NCBI GenBank assembly: GCA_016870615.1
Contig: VGAZ01000007.1
Span: forward strand, 1 to 36,222
Origin: Actinomycetota bacterium
Lineage (GTDB): Bacteria; Actinomycetota; Humimicrobiia; Humimicrobiales; Humimicrobiaceae
DNA length: 36,222 nucleotides
Direction: 5' to 3'
Under the pieces are notes generated by a model that was not told the origin of the DNA, did not search any database, and was given only the letters and a program-made list of their open reading frames with translations. Positions 24,833-32,581 of the stretch are shown here, one piece after another. Positions within the stretch are counted from its first letter, which is position 1, and every line of letters starts with the position of its first letter. The position numbers were made by a program, and so were the translations under genes.

Positions 24833-25930
24833 ATGGAAAAAAATGAAGCTTTTAATTACATCAAAAATGCGGCAAATTCAATAATATTACCGGACAAAAA
24901 AGCCCTACAAAATGCCCAAAAGCGCCTGGACAGCCTTACAAAACCGGCAGGAAGCCTGGGGCGCCTTGAAGAGCTTGCAAAGCAGATAGCATCCATTACT
25001 GGCAAGATGGACCCGGATATTTCCAAAAAGCTTGTTATTGTAATGGCGGCGGACCATGGAGTTGTCCAGGAGGGGGTTAGCGCCTATCCACAGGAGGTAA
25101 CCCCGCAGATGGTATATAATTTCATGCAAGGAGGGGCAGGCATAAATGTACTTGCAAAACATGCAGGGGCCGATGTAATGGTTGTTGATGTCGGTGTAGC
25201 AGCAGAATTAAAAATAAAAGAAAATAATAAGGACAAAAAAAGCATATTTATTGATAAAAAGGTGGCATTTGGGACTAAGAACATGGCGAAAGAGCCGGCA
25301 ATGAACCCGCAGCAGGCAGCTCTTGCCGTATCTGCAGGTATTGCTGTAGCTCAAGACATGATTGATGCGGGGTATGGAATTATTGGAACAGGTGATATGG
25401 GGATAGGCAATACAACAGCAAGCAGTGCAATAGCTTCATGCATTTGCGGAGTTGATGCAGAAAAAGTCACAGGCTATGGCACAGGTATTGACGAGGCTGG
25501 ATTTGAAAAGAAAGTTCAAGTGATAAGGAAGGCTATAAAGCTGAACAATCCTGACGCTTCTGATGGGCTTGATGTCCTGTCAAAGGTTGGAGGTTATGAA
25601 ATAGGTGGAATTGCCGGAGTAATACTTGGCTGCGCCTTGCGAAAAGTTCCTGTTGTAATTGATGGATTTATTTCTGGAGCAGGAGCGCTGATTGCTGAAG
25701 CCATTGCTCCAGTTTCAAGGCATTATATGATTGCTTCACACTGTTCAGTGGAAAAGGGCCACAGGATAGTTCTTGAAAAACTTGGCCTGGTCCCTCTTTT
25801 TAATTTTGACATGAGGCTTGGTGAGGGTACGGGCGCGGCAATTGGGATTGGCATTGCTGATGCTGCAATAAAAATATTAAATGAAATGGCAACATTTGAC
25901 CAGGCGCAAGTTTCACAGAAAAAAGAATAA
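24833..25930 (+). CDS. cobT: Nicotinate-nucleotide--dimethylbenzimidazole phosphoribosyltransferase
   Basis: A 365-residue CobT. It activates the lower-ligand base (dimethylbenzimidazole or another benzimidazole or phenol) as an alpha-ribotide for cobamide assembly. Clear family blocks are LDSLTKPAGSLGRLE, ADHGV, YPQEVTPQMV, GTGDMGIGNTT and the C-terminal LGEGTGAAIG, in which E331 is the expected catalytic base. Length fits (356 in Salmonella). It opens the cobalamin block, with CobO next, and CobU and CobS completing the lower loop at 29835-31411. No cobalamin riboswitch is visible before it. It has a plain AAGGAAAAG ribosome site. Confidence 0.96.
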   Translation: MEKNEAFNYIKNAANSIILPDKKALQNAQKRLDSLTKPAGSLGRLEELAKQIASITGKMDPDISKKLVIVMAADHGVVQEGVSAYPQEVTPQMVYNFMQGGAGINVLAKHAGADVMVVDVGVAAELKIKENNKDKKSIFIDKKVAFGTKNMAKEPAMNPQQAALAVSAGIAVAQDMIDAGYGIIGTGDMGIGNTTASSAIASCICGVDAEKVTGYGTGIDEAGFEKKVQVIRKAIKLNNPDASDGLDVLSKVGGYEIGGIAGVILGCALRKVPVVIDGFISGAGALIAEAIAPVSRHYMIASHCSVEKGHRIVLEKLGLVPLFNFDMRLGEGTGAAIGIGIADAAIKILNEMATFDQAQVSQKKE

Positions 25931-26000
25931 AAGAAAGGCAACGGCTGCATTTTTCATGCTGTTTTAAGCCTCCAGCCAAATGAAAGGAATGATTATAGAA

Positions 26001-26528
26001 ATGAATAAACTGCAAAAAGGTTATACTCATGTATATTTCGGAACAGGCAAGGGCAAAACCACTGCAGCAATGGGGCTTGCCGTTCGCGCAGCAGGTTACG
26101 GTCTTAAAGTTTATATTGCCCAGTTTATAAAGGGGCTTATATATAGTGAAATTAAATGCCTTAAAAAATTAAGCGAAAACATTACGGTAAAGCAATATGG
26201 CAGGGGATGCTTTATAAAAAAGGAACCAACACAGGAGGACATTGAGGCTGCAAAACATGGAATTAAAGAAGCCATTCAGATAATCAAATCAGGAAAATAT
26301 GATGTTGTAATACTGGATGAAATTACTGTTGCGGAATTTTTCGGGCTCGTAACTGTTGCTGAAATTACAGATATTATTAAATCAAAGCCGGATAATGTTG
26401 AACTGGTTCTTACCGGGCGCAAAGCTGATAAGAAAATACTGGATGCAGCTGATCTTGTTACAGAAATGAAAGAGATTAAGCATTACTACGCCTGTGGTGT
26501 GCAGGCAAGAAAGGGGATAGAGAAGTAG
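26001..26528 (+). CDS. cobO: Cob(I)yrinic acid a,c-diamide adenosyltransferase (CobO/BtuR family)
   Basis: A protein of about 175 residues of the CobA/CobO/BtuR type, which adds the adenosyl group to Co(I) corrinoids and lets salvaged corrinoids enter the assembly pathway. GTGKGKTTAAMGLA is the ATP-binding P-loop right at the N-terminus, followed by VYIAQFIKG, VILDEITVA and LTGRKAD. Starts at 25980 or 25989 in the same frame are possible; 26001 gives the usual MNKLQKGYTHVYFGTG beginning, though the AAAGGA site is 12 bases away. It follows cobT by about 70 bp. Confidence 0.93.
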   Translation: MNKLQKGYTHVYFGTGKGKTTAAMGLAVRAAGYGLKVYIAQFIKGLIYSEIKCLKKLSENITVKQYGRGCFIKKEPTQEDIEAAKHGIKEAIQIIKSGKYDVVILDEITVAEFFGLVTVAEITDIIKSKPDNVELVLTGRKADKKILDAADLVTEMKEIKHYYACGVQARKGIEK

Positions 26529-26694
26529 CAATTTTTAAATGCCTGCTTTTAAAAACTTAGCAGACTGAATATATATTAATGAATTATCTTATTTAAAATC
26601 ATGCTGTTTTTCTTTATCCTGGTTTTCTAAAATTTTTATCAATATTAATTTCAATATTAATTGCTTTTTTAAAACATTTTTTATATTATAAATA

Positions 26695-26709
26695 CTACTA
26701 AATTAGTAG
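26695..26709. promoter_or_regulatory. 15-bp palindrome upstream of DsrE-like gene
   Basis: CTACTAA-A-TTAGTAG is a perfect 7-bp-arm palindrome 52 bp before the dsrE-like start, overlapping the downstream side of a TATATTATAA stretch. This is the usual place for a repressor operator. Two direct copies of TCAATATTAATT lie further upstream (26639-26662). Confidence 0.45.
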
Positions 26710-26760
26710 CATTTAAAAATAAGCCAGTCATGAAGCTGGTTTTACAGAAAGGAAAACACA

Positions 26761-27132
26761 ATGGAAAAAAAGAAACTATTATACGTCCAGACAAGCGGAA
26801 TAAACACGCCTCAAAGGCTGTATTCACCTTTTATTCTTGCACAAACTGCAATAGCCATGGATATTGAGCCGACAATATATTTTCTTGGAGAGGGCATTTC
26901 AGTTGTCACTAAAGGAAATGCTGAAAAAATAAAAATGGGTAATTTCCCTTCACTTAAGGAAGTAATGGACCAGACCGCAGCAATGGGAATAAAAATGCTT
27001 GTTTGCCAGCAGAGCATGCAGGTATTTGGACAGAATCTTACTCCTGATGATTTTGAGGAATGTTCAAAAATTGTAGGGGCTGCCACTCTAAACAGTCTTG
27101 TCCTTGAATCAGACGGTACTATGTGGTTTTAG
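26761..27132 (+). CDS. DsrE/DsrF-like small protein
   Basis: A 123-residue single-domain protein of the DsrE-like fold. It has the family pattern of VQTSG near the N-terminus, AIAMDIEPTIYFLGEG, and C82 (in LVCQQS) where DsrE-family proteins carry their persulfide cysteine. AGAAAGGAAA precedes the ATG. DsrE-like proteins exchange sulfane sulfur with TusA-like partners, and a TusA-like gene follows at 27542. Why a sulfur-relay pair lies inside a cobalamin block is unclear. Confidence 0.75.
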   Translation: MEKKKLLYVQTSGINTPQRLYSPFILAQTAIAMDIEPTIYFLGEGISVVTKGNAEKIKMGNFPSLKEVMDQTAAMGIKMLVCQQSMQVFGQNLTPDDFEECSKIVGAATLNSLVLESDGTMWF

Positions 27133-27541
27133 TTTAAGCTGGAGAATAGACACATATAACTGCCAGGCTGCCAGTATTTTATTTACTTAGTGCAACCATG
27201 CCCGGTGTTATTGAATTATTAATTGCAGCAGATAAAAATATTGAAGTATAATAAAATAAGAGTTAACAAGTTTTAGAATAATTCCGCAATCTAAAGAAAT
27301 AATAATACCAGTTATGCATATAAAATGCAGAACTTAAGGTATAAGTCTGAAAGAAATTAAGCAAATCAAGACGACGGTTACCTTTTTAATAATGTTTTGT
27401 GCCTTGAGCGAAGCGAAAGGAATGGTTATAAGTCTGAAAGAAATAAGATAGGTAAAATTTATTAAAAATAATGTGCTTAAGGACAATGGGTTTTCATCCC
27501 GTTTTGCGCCTTTAAGCAAAGCGAAAGGCATGTGTATAAAA
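27133..27541. repeat. Non-coding stretch with alternating repeat (A-B-A-B) upstream of tusA-like gene
   Basis: About 400 bp without a credible gene. Unit A, TATAAGTCTGAAAGAAAT, occurs at about 27340 and 27427; unit B, GTTTTG then a CCTT...GCGAAAGG block, occurs at 27394 and 27501. The order is A-B-A-B, so a segment of roughly 90-107 bp was duplicated. The second B forms a hairpin GCCTTT/AAAGGC (27508-27513 with 27524-27529) whose right arm contains the ribosome site of the tusA-like gene. The left half (27133-27330) shows nothing more than CTGCCAG repeated twice. Confidence 0.6.
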
Positions 27542-27823
27542 ATGGAAAAAGATTTATTTACAGATAGTAAAAATGAGGGTGCTAACAGCAGCATTGATGC
27601 TGATGAATTTCTTGACTGTACCGGGCTATATTGCCCCGCCCCCATTTTTGAGACAAGGAAAAAAATTGATAGTATTGAAGCAGGAAAGGTTTTAAAAGTG
27701 GCTGCAGATGATCCTGCATCAGAGGAAGATATAAAAAGCTGGGCAAAAAACACGCAAAACCAACTTTTAAAAGTTGAAAAAGATAATGATAAGTTTATTT
27801 TTTATATTAGAAAAAAAGATTAA
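27542..27823 (+). CDS. TusA/SirA/YedF-family sulfurtransferase
   Basis: A protein of about 93 residues with the TusA-family signature DCTGLYCPAPIF, in which the Cys of CPAP carries the persulfide, and the C-terminal DDPASEEDIKSWAK block. Starts at 27530 and 27473 in the same frame are possible; 27542 gives MEKDLF and a workable but long spacing from AAAGG. It probably partners the DsrE-like protein upstream in moving sulfane sulfur to an unknown acceptor. Its leader is duplicated (see the repeat entry). Confidence 0.8.
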   Translation: MEKDLFTDSKNEGANSSIDADEFLDCTGLYCPAPIFETRKKIDSIEAGKVLKVAADDPASEEDIKSWAKNTQNQLLKVEKDNDKFIFYIRKKD

Positions 27824-27903
27824 GGATAATTTAAATATATTTATTAAATATTTTGGAAAAATAGCTTACGAGAGCTTGTTTTTACCTCATAAGCATTATA
27901 CTG

Positions 27904-28059
27904 TTACTGCCATGTTTTTTTGTTGTTTAAAATAGCTTTTTCTGCCTTATTAATTATGTCCTGAAGGCTGCGGTTTGGCTTTATTGCGCTTATCCCTGCA
28001 CTTATCGGGAATGCTTGAATTTTAAAAAAATATAATAAAAATAAAATAAAAATATTCAT
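27904..28059 (-). pseudogene. Remnant of a GGDEF-domain gene, C-terminal end
   Basis: On the minus strand 51 codons are open. The last 35 residues read FPISAGISAIKPNRS, a helix with INKAEKAIL, and KK near the stop. This matches the end of diguanylate cyclase GGDEF domains (SxGIS, then a DxAxY-like helix and a basic end). The upstream part is low-complexity Phe/Leu/Ile-coding sequence and there is no GGDEF motif, so only the tail survives. Judged from pattern only. Confidence 0.4.
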
Positions 28060-28161
28060 TGATATTATCAAATAATCTGGTATATTGTTAGAAAGCCTGG
28101 AAGTGATAAATATTTTACAATAAGTACTTAATGCCGGGCAATGAACTTTGACAATTAAACA

Positions 28162-28336
28162 TTCTTCTTTCTGAGAAGGGAATCCGGTTTAAAGCCGGAG
28201 CGGTACCGCCACTGTAATCGGGTGTGTATTCTTTAGAAATTGTTAAAAAAAGCAGCTTCTTAAAACCACTGGAATATTATTTTTCCGGGAAGGTAAAGAA
28301 TAAAGTCCCGTCAGCCAGGAAACCTGCAGAAAGAAA
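28162..28336 (+). ncRNA. Cobalamin riboswitch
   Basis: The conserved core is plain: GGGAATCCGG, AAGCCGGAGCGGTACCGCC and ACTGTAATCGG (28178-28222), then the B12 box AGCCAGGAAACCTGC (28313-28327). The closing P1 helix pairs CTTTCTG (28167-28173) with CAGAAAG (28327-28333). It binds adenosylcobalamin or a related cobamide. The terminator about 90 bp downstream, ahead of btuF, indicates OFF control of corrinoid uptake and probably of the downstream cobU-cobS-btuCD genes. Confidence 0.95.
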
Positions 28337-28422
28337 GCTTGATTATGGCTCTTCGGATTAAAGGGTGTAATTTTTTTATTGCAAAAATTGATTATTTAAA
28401 GTTTTAAGTATAACAAAAATTT

Positions 28423-28452
28423 AAACCCCGTCTCCGTAAGGCGGGGTTTTTT
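28423..28452 (+). terminator. Intrinsic terminator, probable expression platform of the cobalamin riboswitch
   Basis: AAACCCCG (28423-28430) pairs with CGGGGTTT (28442-28449), followed by a run of Ts to 28452. It lies between the riboswitch aptamer and the btuF start at 28511, so its formation in the ligand-bound state would stop transcription. I do not see the competing antiterminator clearly. Confidence 0.85.
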
Positions 28453-28510
28453 AGTTATAGGCATCTAAAATAAATGGTTTTAATGTTAATGAAAAAGAGA
28501 AAGGAAAAAA

Positions 28511-29563
28511 ATGCCAAAAAAAAGAATAATAAAAAGCAGGCATTGCATTGCATTGTTAATGTCTATAGCAGTTTTGCTTTCTGTGCTTGTCTTGTCTTTT
28601 ACGGCATGCAAAATCAGCGAAGATGCGCAGAGCGTACAAACTGAAGCGCCGGAAACTGCTGCAGAAACTGCAGAAGAAACCACAGCAGTAGAAATTGAAA
28701 CTGCCGTTGAAGAAGAAGCTGCAGAAATAAAAGTAACAGACGGGCTGGGAAATGAAGTTACGCTGGCTGCTGCAGCAGAAAAAATTATCGTGTTTGTGCC
28801 AAGCGCGCTTGAAATACTTCATGCCATCGGTGCAATGGATAAAGTAATCGGGGTTGATAACTGGAGCATAGATATCGGGGATCCTCTTGCAGAAGGAATG
28901 GAGGGATTCGGGGATTTCCAGGGACTGAATATGGAAAAAGTCACCGCAGCTGATCCTGATCTGATAATCGGGCTTTTGGGATGGGCTGAAGAAGATATTA
29001 ATAAACTCAAGGAGCTTGGAATCCAGTTATATATAGTGGATGCCAATACCGTTGATGAGGTTTATGCTGAAATATTGAATATGGGCAAAATTGCCGGAAT
29101 GGAGCTTGAAGCAGAAATACTTATGGAAGGACTCAAGGCAGAAATAGATGATATTAGATTAAAAACCGAAGCAATACCTGATGATGAGAAGCCCAGAGTG
29201 TTTTATGAAGTATGGAACGATCCGCTTATGAGCGCAGGAAACAACACATTTATAAATGAGCTTATAGTTTATGCCGGCGGGAAAAATATAGTTGCAGAAG
29301 ACGGACTTGAGGGGTGGCCCGAATATAGCCTTGAAAGCCTTATAAAGAATAATCCTGATGTAATTATTGCCCCTGTATCACTTGCAGCAGATCCAGGTGT
29401 AATTTTATCCGATGCAAGATTTTCAGGAATAAATGCAGTAAAAAATGAAAGAGTTTATATAGTTCCTGATAACCCAATCAGCAGGCCAAGCCAGAATATA
29501 GTGGTGGGCCTTTTAATGTTTGCCCGTGCAATTCATCCAGATATTTTCGGTGAATTCAATTAG
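28511..29563 (+). CDS. btuF: Corrinoid ABC transporter substrate-binding lipoprotein
   Basis: A 350-residue exported protein. It has a signal peptide with a probable lipidated C33 (in SFTAC), a Glu/Ala/Thr-rich linker (about residues 36-70) and a class III helical-backbone binding domain. That domain is typical for cobalamin and siderophores: VTDGLGNEVTLAAAAEKIIVFVPSALEI, VIGVDNW, ADPDLIIG, and NNPDVIIA near the end. The cobalamin riboswitch upstream makes corrinoid the substrate. It is separated from its permease and ATPase genes (31521-33850) by cobU and cobS. Confidence 0.88.
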   Translation: MPKKRIIKSRHCIALLMSIAVLLSVLVLSFTACKISEDAQSVQTEAPETAAETAEETTAVEIETAVEEEAAEIKVTDGLGNEVTLAAAAEKIIVFVPSALEILHAIGAMDKVIGVDNWSIDIGDPLAEGMEGFGDFQGLNMEKVTAADPDLIIGLLGWAEEDINKLKELGIQLYIVDANTVDEVYAEILNMGKIAGMELEAEILMEGLKAEIDDIRLKTEAIPDDEKPRVFYEVWNDPLMSAGNNTFINELIVYAGGKNIVAEDGLEGWPEYSLESLIKNNPDVIIAPVSLAADPGVILSDARFSGINAVKNERVYIVPDNPISRPSQNIVVGLLMFARAIHPDIFGEFN

Positions 29564-29648
29564 CAGCAGTAAATAGCGTTTTTTTGTATTTATATTTCTG
29601 CTGAATATGCCTGAGCAGGCGCAGCTTTTCCATAGCGATGTAATGCTG

Positions 29649-29721
29649 GCAGGGAGAGCATGAATAATTATAATCATGGCTCCTGGAATGATTTCCCTTT
29701 TTGTTCCGGAACTCTCCCTGC
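29649..29721 (+). ncRNA. Predicted three-way-junction structured element between btuF and cobU
   Basis: Outer stem GCAGGGAGAG (29649-29658) with CTCTCCCTGC (29712-29721) is a perfect 10 bp. It encloses two further stems: CATGA/TCATG (29659-29663 with 29674-29678) and TCC-T-GGAA/TTCCGGA (29681-29688 with 29704-29710, one bulged T). There is no T-run after it. The shape could be a cis-regulatory RNA, a processed small RNA or a MITE-like DNA element; no known family is recognised. Confidence 0.5.
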
Positions 29722-29834
29722 AAATAAAAAATTAATAAAAAAATTAAAAAAAGATTATAATAATTAAAAACAGCTATATTATTTTGTTAACAGTTTTAGC
29801 AGAAATGCTTTTTGTTTTATTGAGAGAATAATAA

Positions 29835-30428
29835 ATGAGTAAAATGTATTTCATTTTGGGTGGCGCAAGAAGCGGTAAAAGCGGTTTTTCCGAAGAGCTT
29901 GCGATGTCATTATCTGAAAGGGTGGGCTATTTAGCAACCGGCCAGGTAATAGATGATGAGATGAAAAAAAGAATTGATGTCCATAAAAAAAGAAGGCCTC
30001 AGCACTGGGAGACATATGAGATTGAAGCAAATGAAATTAATATTTCAGATATTGAAAAAGTGATTCTAAAAGCAGGTAAAGACAATCAAGAAGTTCTTAT
30101 AATTGACTGTATGACAAATCTGCTATTCAGGTTAATTCACAAATACAGTCTTGACCGGCTCGAAATACTTGAAAACAGTCTTGAAAATAAAATTGAAGAT
30201 GAAATTACTATTTTTTTTGATAAGTTTATTGCTGCTGTAAGGAATGCGGCAGACACTATGGACTTAGATATAATAATTGTGTCAAATGAAGCAGGACTGG
30301 GGCTTGTCCCGGCATACCCCCTCGGAAGGATATTCAGGGACATGCTTGGAATTGTAAATAAAAAAATTGCAGTTATCTCAAATGAGGTCCATTTTTTTAT
30401 TGCTGGCATAGGCATGAAAATAAAATAA
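29835..30428 (+). CDS. cobU: Adenosylcobinamide kinase / adenosylcobinamide-phosphate guanylyltransferase
   Basis: A 197-residue CobU/CobP. The N-terminal LGGARSGKS (residues 8-16) is the P-loop, followed by VGYLATGQ, RIDVHKKRRPQHWET with the guanylated His (probably H50), IIDCMTNLL, and VSNEAGLGLVPAYPLGR. It phosphorylates adenosylcobinamide and then attaches GMP, making AdoCbi-GDP for CobS. The CobU route with CobO marks corrinoid salvage. It lies about 50 bp before cobS. The ribosome site is weak (GAGAGAATA). Confidence 0.95.
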   Translation: MSKMYFILGGARSGKSGFSEELAMSLSERVGYLATGQVIDDEMKKRIDVHKKRRPQHWETYEIEANEINISDIEKVILKAGKDNQEVLIIDCMTNLLFRLIHKYSLDRLEILENSLENKIEDEITIFFDKFIAAVRNAADTMDLDIIIVSNEAGLGLVPAYPLGRIFRDMLGIVNKKIAVISNEVHFFIAGIGMKIK

Positions 30429-30478
30429 ATTAAAACATAAAAATATTAATAGTTTATAAATTTTATACAATTTTTTTA

Positions 30479-31411
30479 ATGCGGCTTTTAAATGCAATAG
30501 GTTTTTTAACCATTATTAAAATTCCTTCCAGGTTTTATATCAGGCAGGAGCAATACCATAAAACGCTTATTTTTTTTCCGGCTGTTGGATTCATAATCGG
30601 AATAGCCAGCTCAATCATTTTTTTTGCTCTTAATTTTATTTTTCCTTTAATACTTATTATTATAATTATTGCGGGATTTGAAATAGTAATATCCGGCGGC
30701 ATTCATATGGATGGACTTGCAGATACTGCTGATGGTGTTTTTAGTGGTGAAAAAGACAGGGAAAAAATACATGCTATAATGAAAAAGGGCGATACTGGCG
30801 TATTCGGGGTCCTTGCCATTTTATTTTCAATTTCTTTTAAAGTTCTTCTTTATTATTTAATTGCTTCAGAACTTAAAATATCCGCTTTTTTGAAGTCGCC
30901 GGTAGAGTTTAATTTTTTCCACTACAATTTTGGCAGCTTCCTGGTATTGATTACAGTTATAATTTTTACTCCAGTATTTGGCAGGCTTGTTATGCTCTAT
31001 CTTTTCTCAAAGTATGAGCCTGCAGTAAAAACCGGCAGCCTTGCAGCCTCATTTAAAAGCAGCCAGAACCGGCCTGATTTTATTATTGCAGCAGTTTTTA
31101 CATCAGTGATTTTTTTAGCTGCAAGTATTATTGCAAAAATAAATTTTTATTTTCCTGTTGATTTTTTAAAAGGGCATCCAATAAAAAGTCCTGTATATCT
31201 TTTTTATGTTATACTGGCAACCCTTGCAGCAACAGGCGTTATTATAGTTTTATTTACAATCTTTTTTGCATCAGGTGCCGCAGGTTTTTTTTCAAGAAGG
31301 ACCGGCGGTTTAAGCGGCGATGTGATTGGCGCTGTATGTGTATTGTCTGAAGTTTTCTTTTTGTTTATAAATTATTTTTTTATTATTTTTTTTAATATGC
31401 TTTTCAAATAG
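30479..31411 (+). CDS. cobS: Adenosylcobinamide-GDP ribazoletransferase (cobalamin synthase)
   Basis: A 310-residue integral membrane enzyme with about seven hydrophobic segments. It joins AdoCbi-GDP to the alpha-ribazole (phosphate) made with CobT. The signature GGIHMDGLADTADGVFSG (residues 73-90) and KKGDTGVFGV (102-111) are intact; these acidic residues bind Mg and the substrate. A second block, SRRTGGLSGDVIGA, is near the C-terminus. It is somewhat longer than the usual 250 residues. No clear Shine-Dalgarno sequence precedes the ATG. Confidence 0.94.
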   Translation: MRLLNAIGFLTIIKIPSRFYIRQEQYHKTLIFFPAVGFIIGIASSIIFFALNFIFPLILIIIIIAGFEIVISGGIHMDGLADTADGVFSGEKDREKIHAIMKKGDTGVFGVLAILFSISFKVLLYYLIASELKISAFLKSPVEFNFFHYNFGSFLVLITVIIFTPVFGRLVMLYLFSKYEPAVKTGSLAASFKSSQNRPDFIIAAVFTSVIFLAASIIAKINFYFPVDFLKGHPIKSPVYLFYVILATLAATGVIIVLFTIFFASGAAGFFSRRTGGLSGDVIGAVCVLSEVFFLFINYFFIIFFNMLFK

Positions 31412-31423
31412 TTTTTGTAAAAG

Positions 31424-31445
31424 AAAGGGGATGGTTCCCTTTTTT
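31424..31445 (+). terminator. Likely intrinsic terminator after cobS
   Basis: AAAGGG (31424-31429), a seven-base loop and CCCTTT (31437-31442) continue into three more Ts. The stem is short, so read-through into btuC is likely. Confidence 0.5.
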
Positions 31446-31520
31446 AAAAAGTATTATAGATACTTAATACTGATAAATATTTGAAATAAAAATCTTGCAG
31501 GATAGAGTTTTAAAGAATAA

Positions 31521-32579
31521 ATGGAAAAAAAACAATATTTGCCCAAAAGGAAAACATATAAATACATCATTATTCTGCTGTTTGTTCTTATTGCTGCAAT
31601 TGTTGTATCAGCATCCCTTGGCTCTGCCGATCTTTCAATAAAAGAAACTTCAATTATAATTGCAAGCCATATTCCGGTAATTAAAAATCTTACCATCAAC
31701 CAGACTATTGACCCGCTGAGTGAGAGGATAATTACGCAGATAAGGCTTCCCAGGATTTTTCTTGCTGTTTTTGCAGGAATTGCGCTTGCCTGCGCCGGTG
31801 TAATTTACCAGGGCATATTCCGCAACCCTCTTGCTGATCCGTATATTATAGGGGTTAGCGCCGGAGCCTCGCTTGGCGCAACCGTTGGGCTTCTATTTAT
31901 TTCCGGCATGCGGCTTTTAAGTTTTTCTGCAGCAAATATTCTTGCATTTGCAGGCGCGCTGGGGGTTACTTTTTTTGTTTATAATATTTCCCGCATAAGA
32001 AACAGGATATCAGTTGTCACGCTTCTTCTTGCAGGTGTTGCAATAAGCGCGCTTATCAGCTCAATAAATTCTTTTATACTGATATTTAAAACACAGGATA
32101 TGGCAAAAGTTATATTCTGGCTGATGGGCGGACTGACTTCAGCTTCATGGTGGCATCTGTATACAATTGTGCCTGTTGTCATATCTGTGTTTATTGTAAG
32201 CAGTTTTTTTATGAAAGATTTAAATCTTATATCACTCAGTGACCAGAGAGCATCACAGCTAGGGGTCCAGACTGAGAAAGTAAAAGTGATACTGCTTGTA
32301 CTTGCATCCATAATTGCAGCTTCTGCAGTATCAGTAAGCGGAATTATAGGGTTTATCGGGCTTATAACACCCCACATAATGAGGCTGATTGTCGGGCCCG
32401 ATCACAAGGTATTGTTGCCGGCTTCCGCAGTTGCAGGCGGTATAGTGCTGCTGTTTTCAGATACGCTTGCGCGCACAGTTCTTGAACCAAGGGAAATACC
32501 TGTGGGCATAATTACTTCAATAATAGGAGTGCCCTTTTTCATATACCTGCTTTTAAGATCAAAAAGAAAAGTGTTTTAA
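31521..32579 (+). CDS. btuC: Corrinoid ABC transporter permease (FecCD/BtuC family)
   Basis: A 352-residue membrane protein of the FecCD family with about ten helices. Family blocks are RLPRIFLAVFAGIALACAGVIYQ, NPLADPYIIGVSAGASLGA, VSVSGIIGFIGLITPHIMRLIVGPDH and the REIPVGIITSIIGVPFFIYLL end. It would form the channel for the BtuF-delivered corrinoid. The ATPase gene starts two bases after its stop codon, so the two are certainly co-transcribed. Confidence 0.9.
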   Translation: MEKKQYLPKRKTYKYIIILLFVLIAAIVVSASLGSADLSIKETSIIIASHIPVIKNLTINQTIDPLSERIITQIRLPRIFLAVFAGIALACAGVIYQGIFRNPLADPYIIGVSAGASLGATVGLLFISGMRLLSFSAANILAFAGALGVTFFVYNISRIRNRISVVTLLLAGVAISALISSINSFILIFKTQDMAKVIFWLMGGLTSASWWHLYTIVPVVISVFIVSSFFMKDLNLISLSDQRASQLGVQTEKVKVILLVLASIIAASAVSVSGIIGFIGLITPHIMRLIVGPDHKVLLPASAVAGGIVLLFSDTLARTVLEPREIPVGIITSIIGVPFFIYLLLRSKRKVF

Positions 32580-32581
32580 AA

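Noticed and set aside
27198-27251. Seventeen-codon frame starting ATGCCCGGTG between the DsrE-like and TusA-like genes
   Set aside because: No ribosome site and too short to judge; no clear similarity seen.
29649-29721. The 73-nt folded element as a tRNA
   Set aside because: It has three stems rather than four and no T-loop GTTCRA sequence or anticodon arm.
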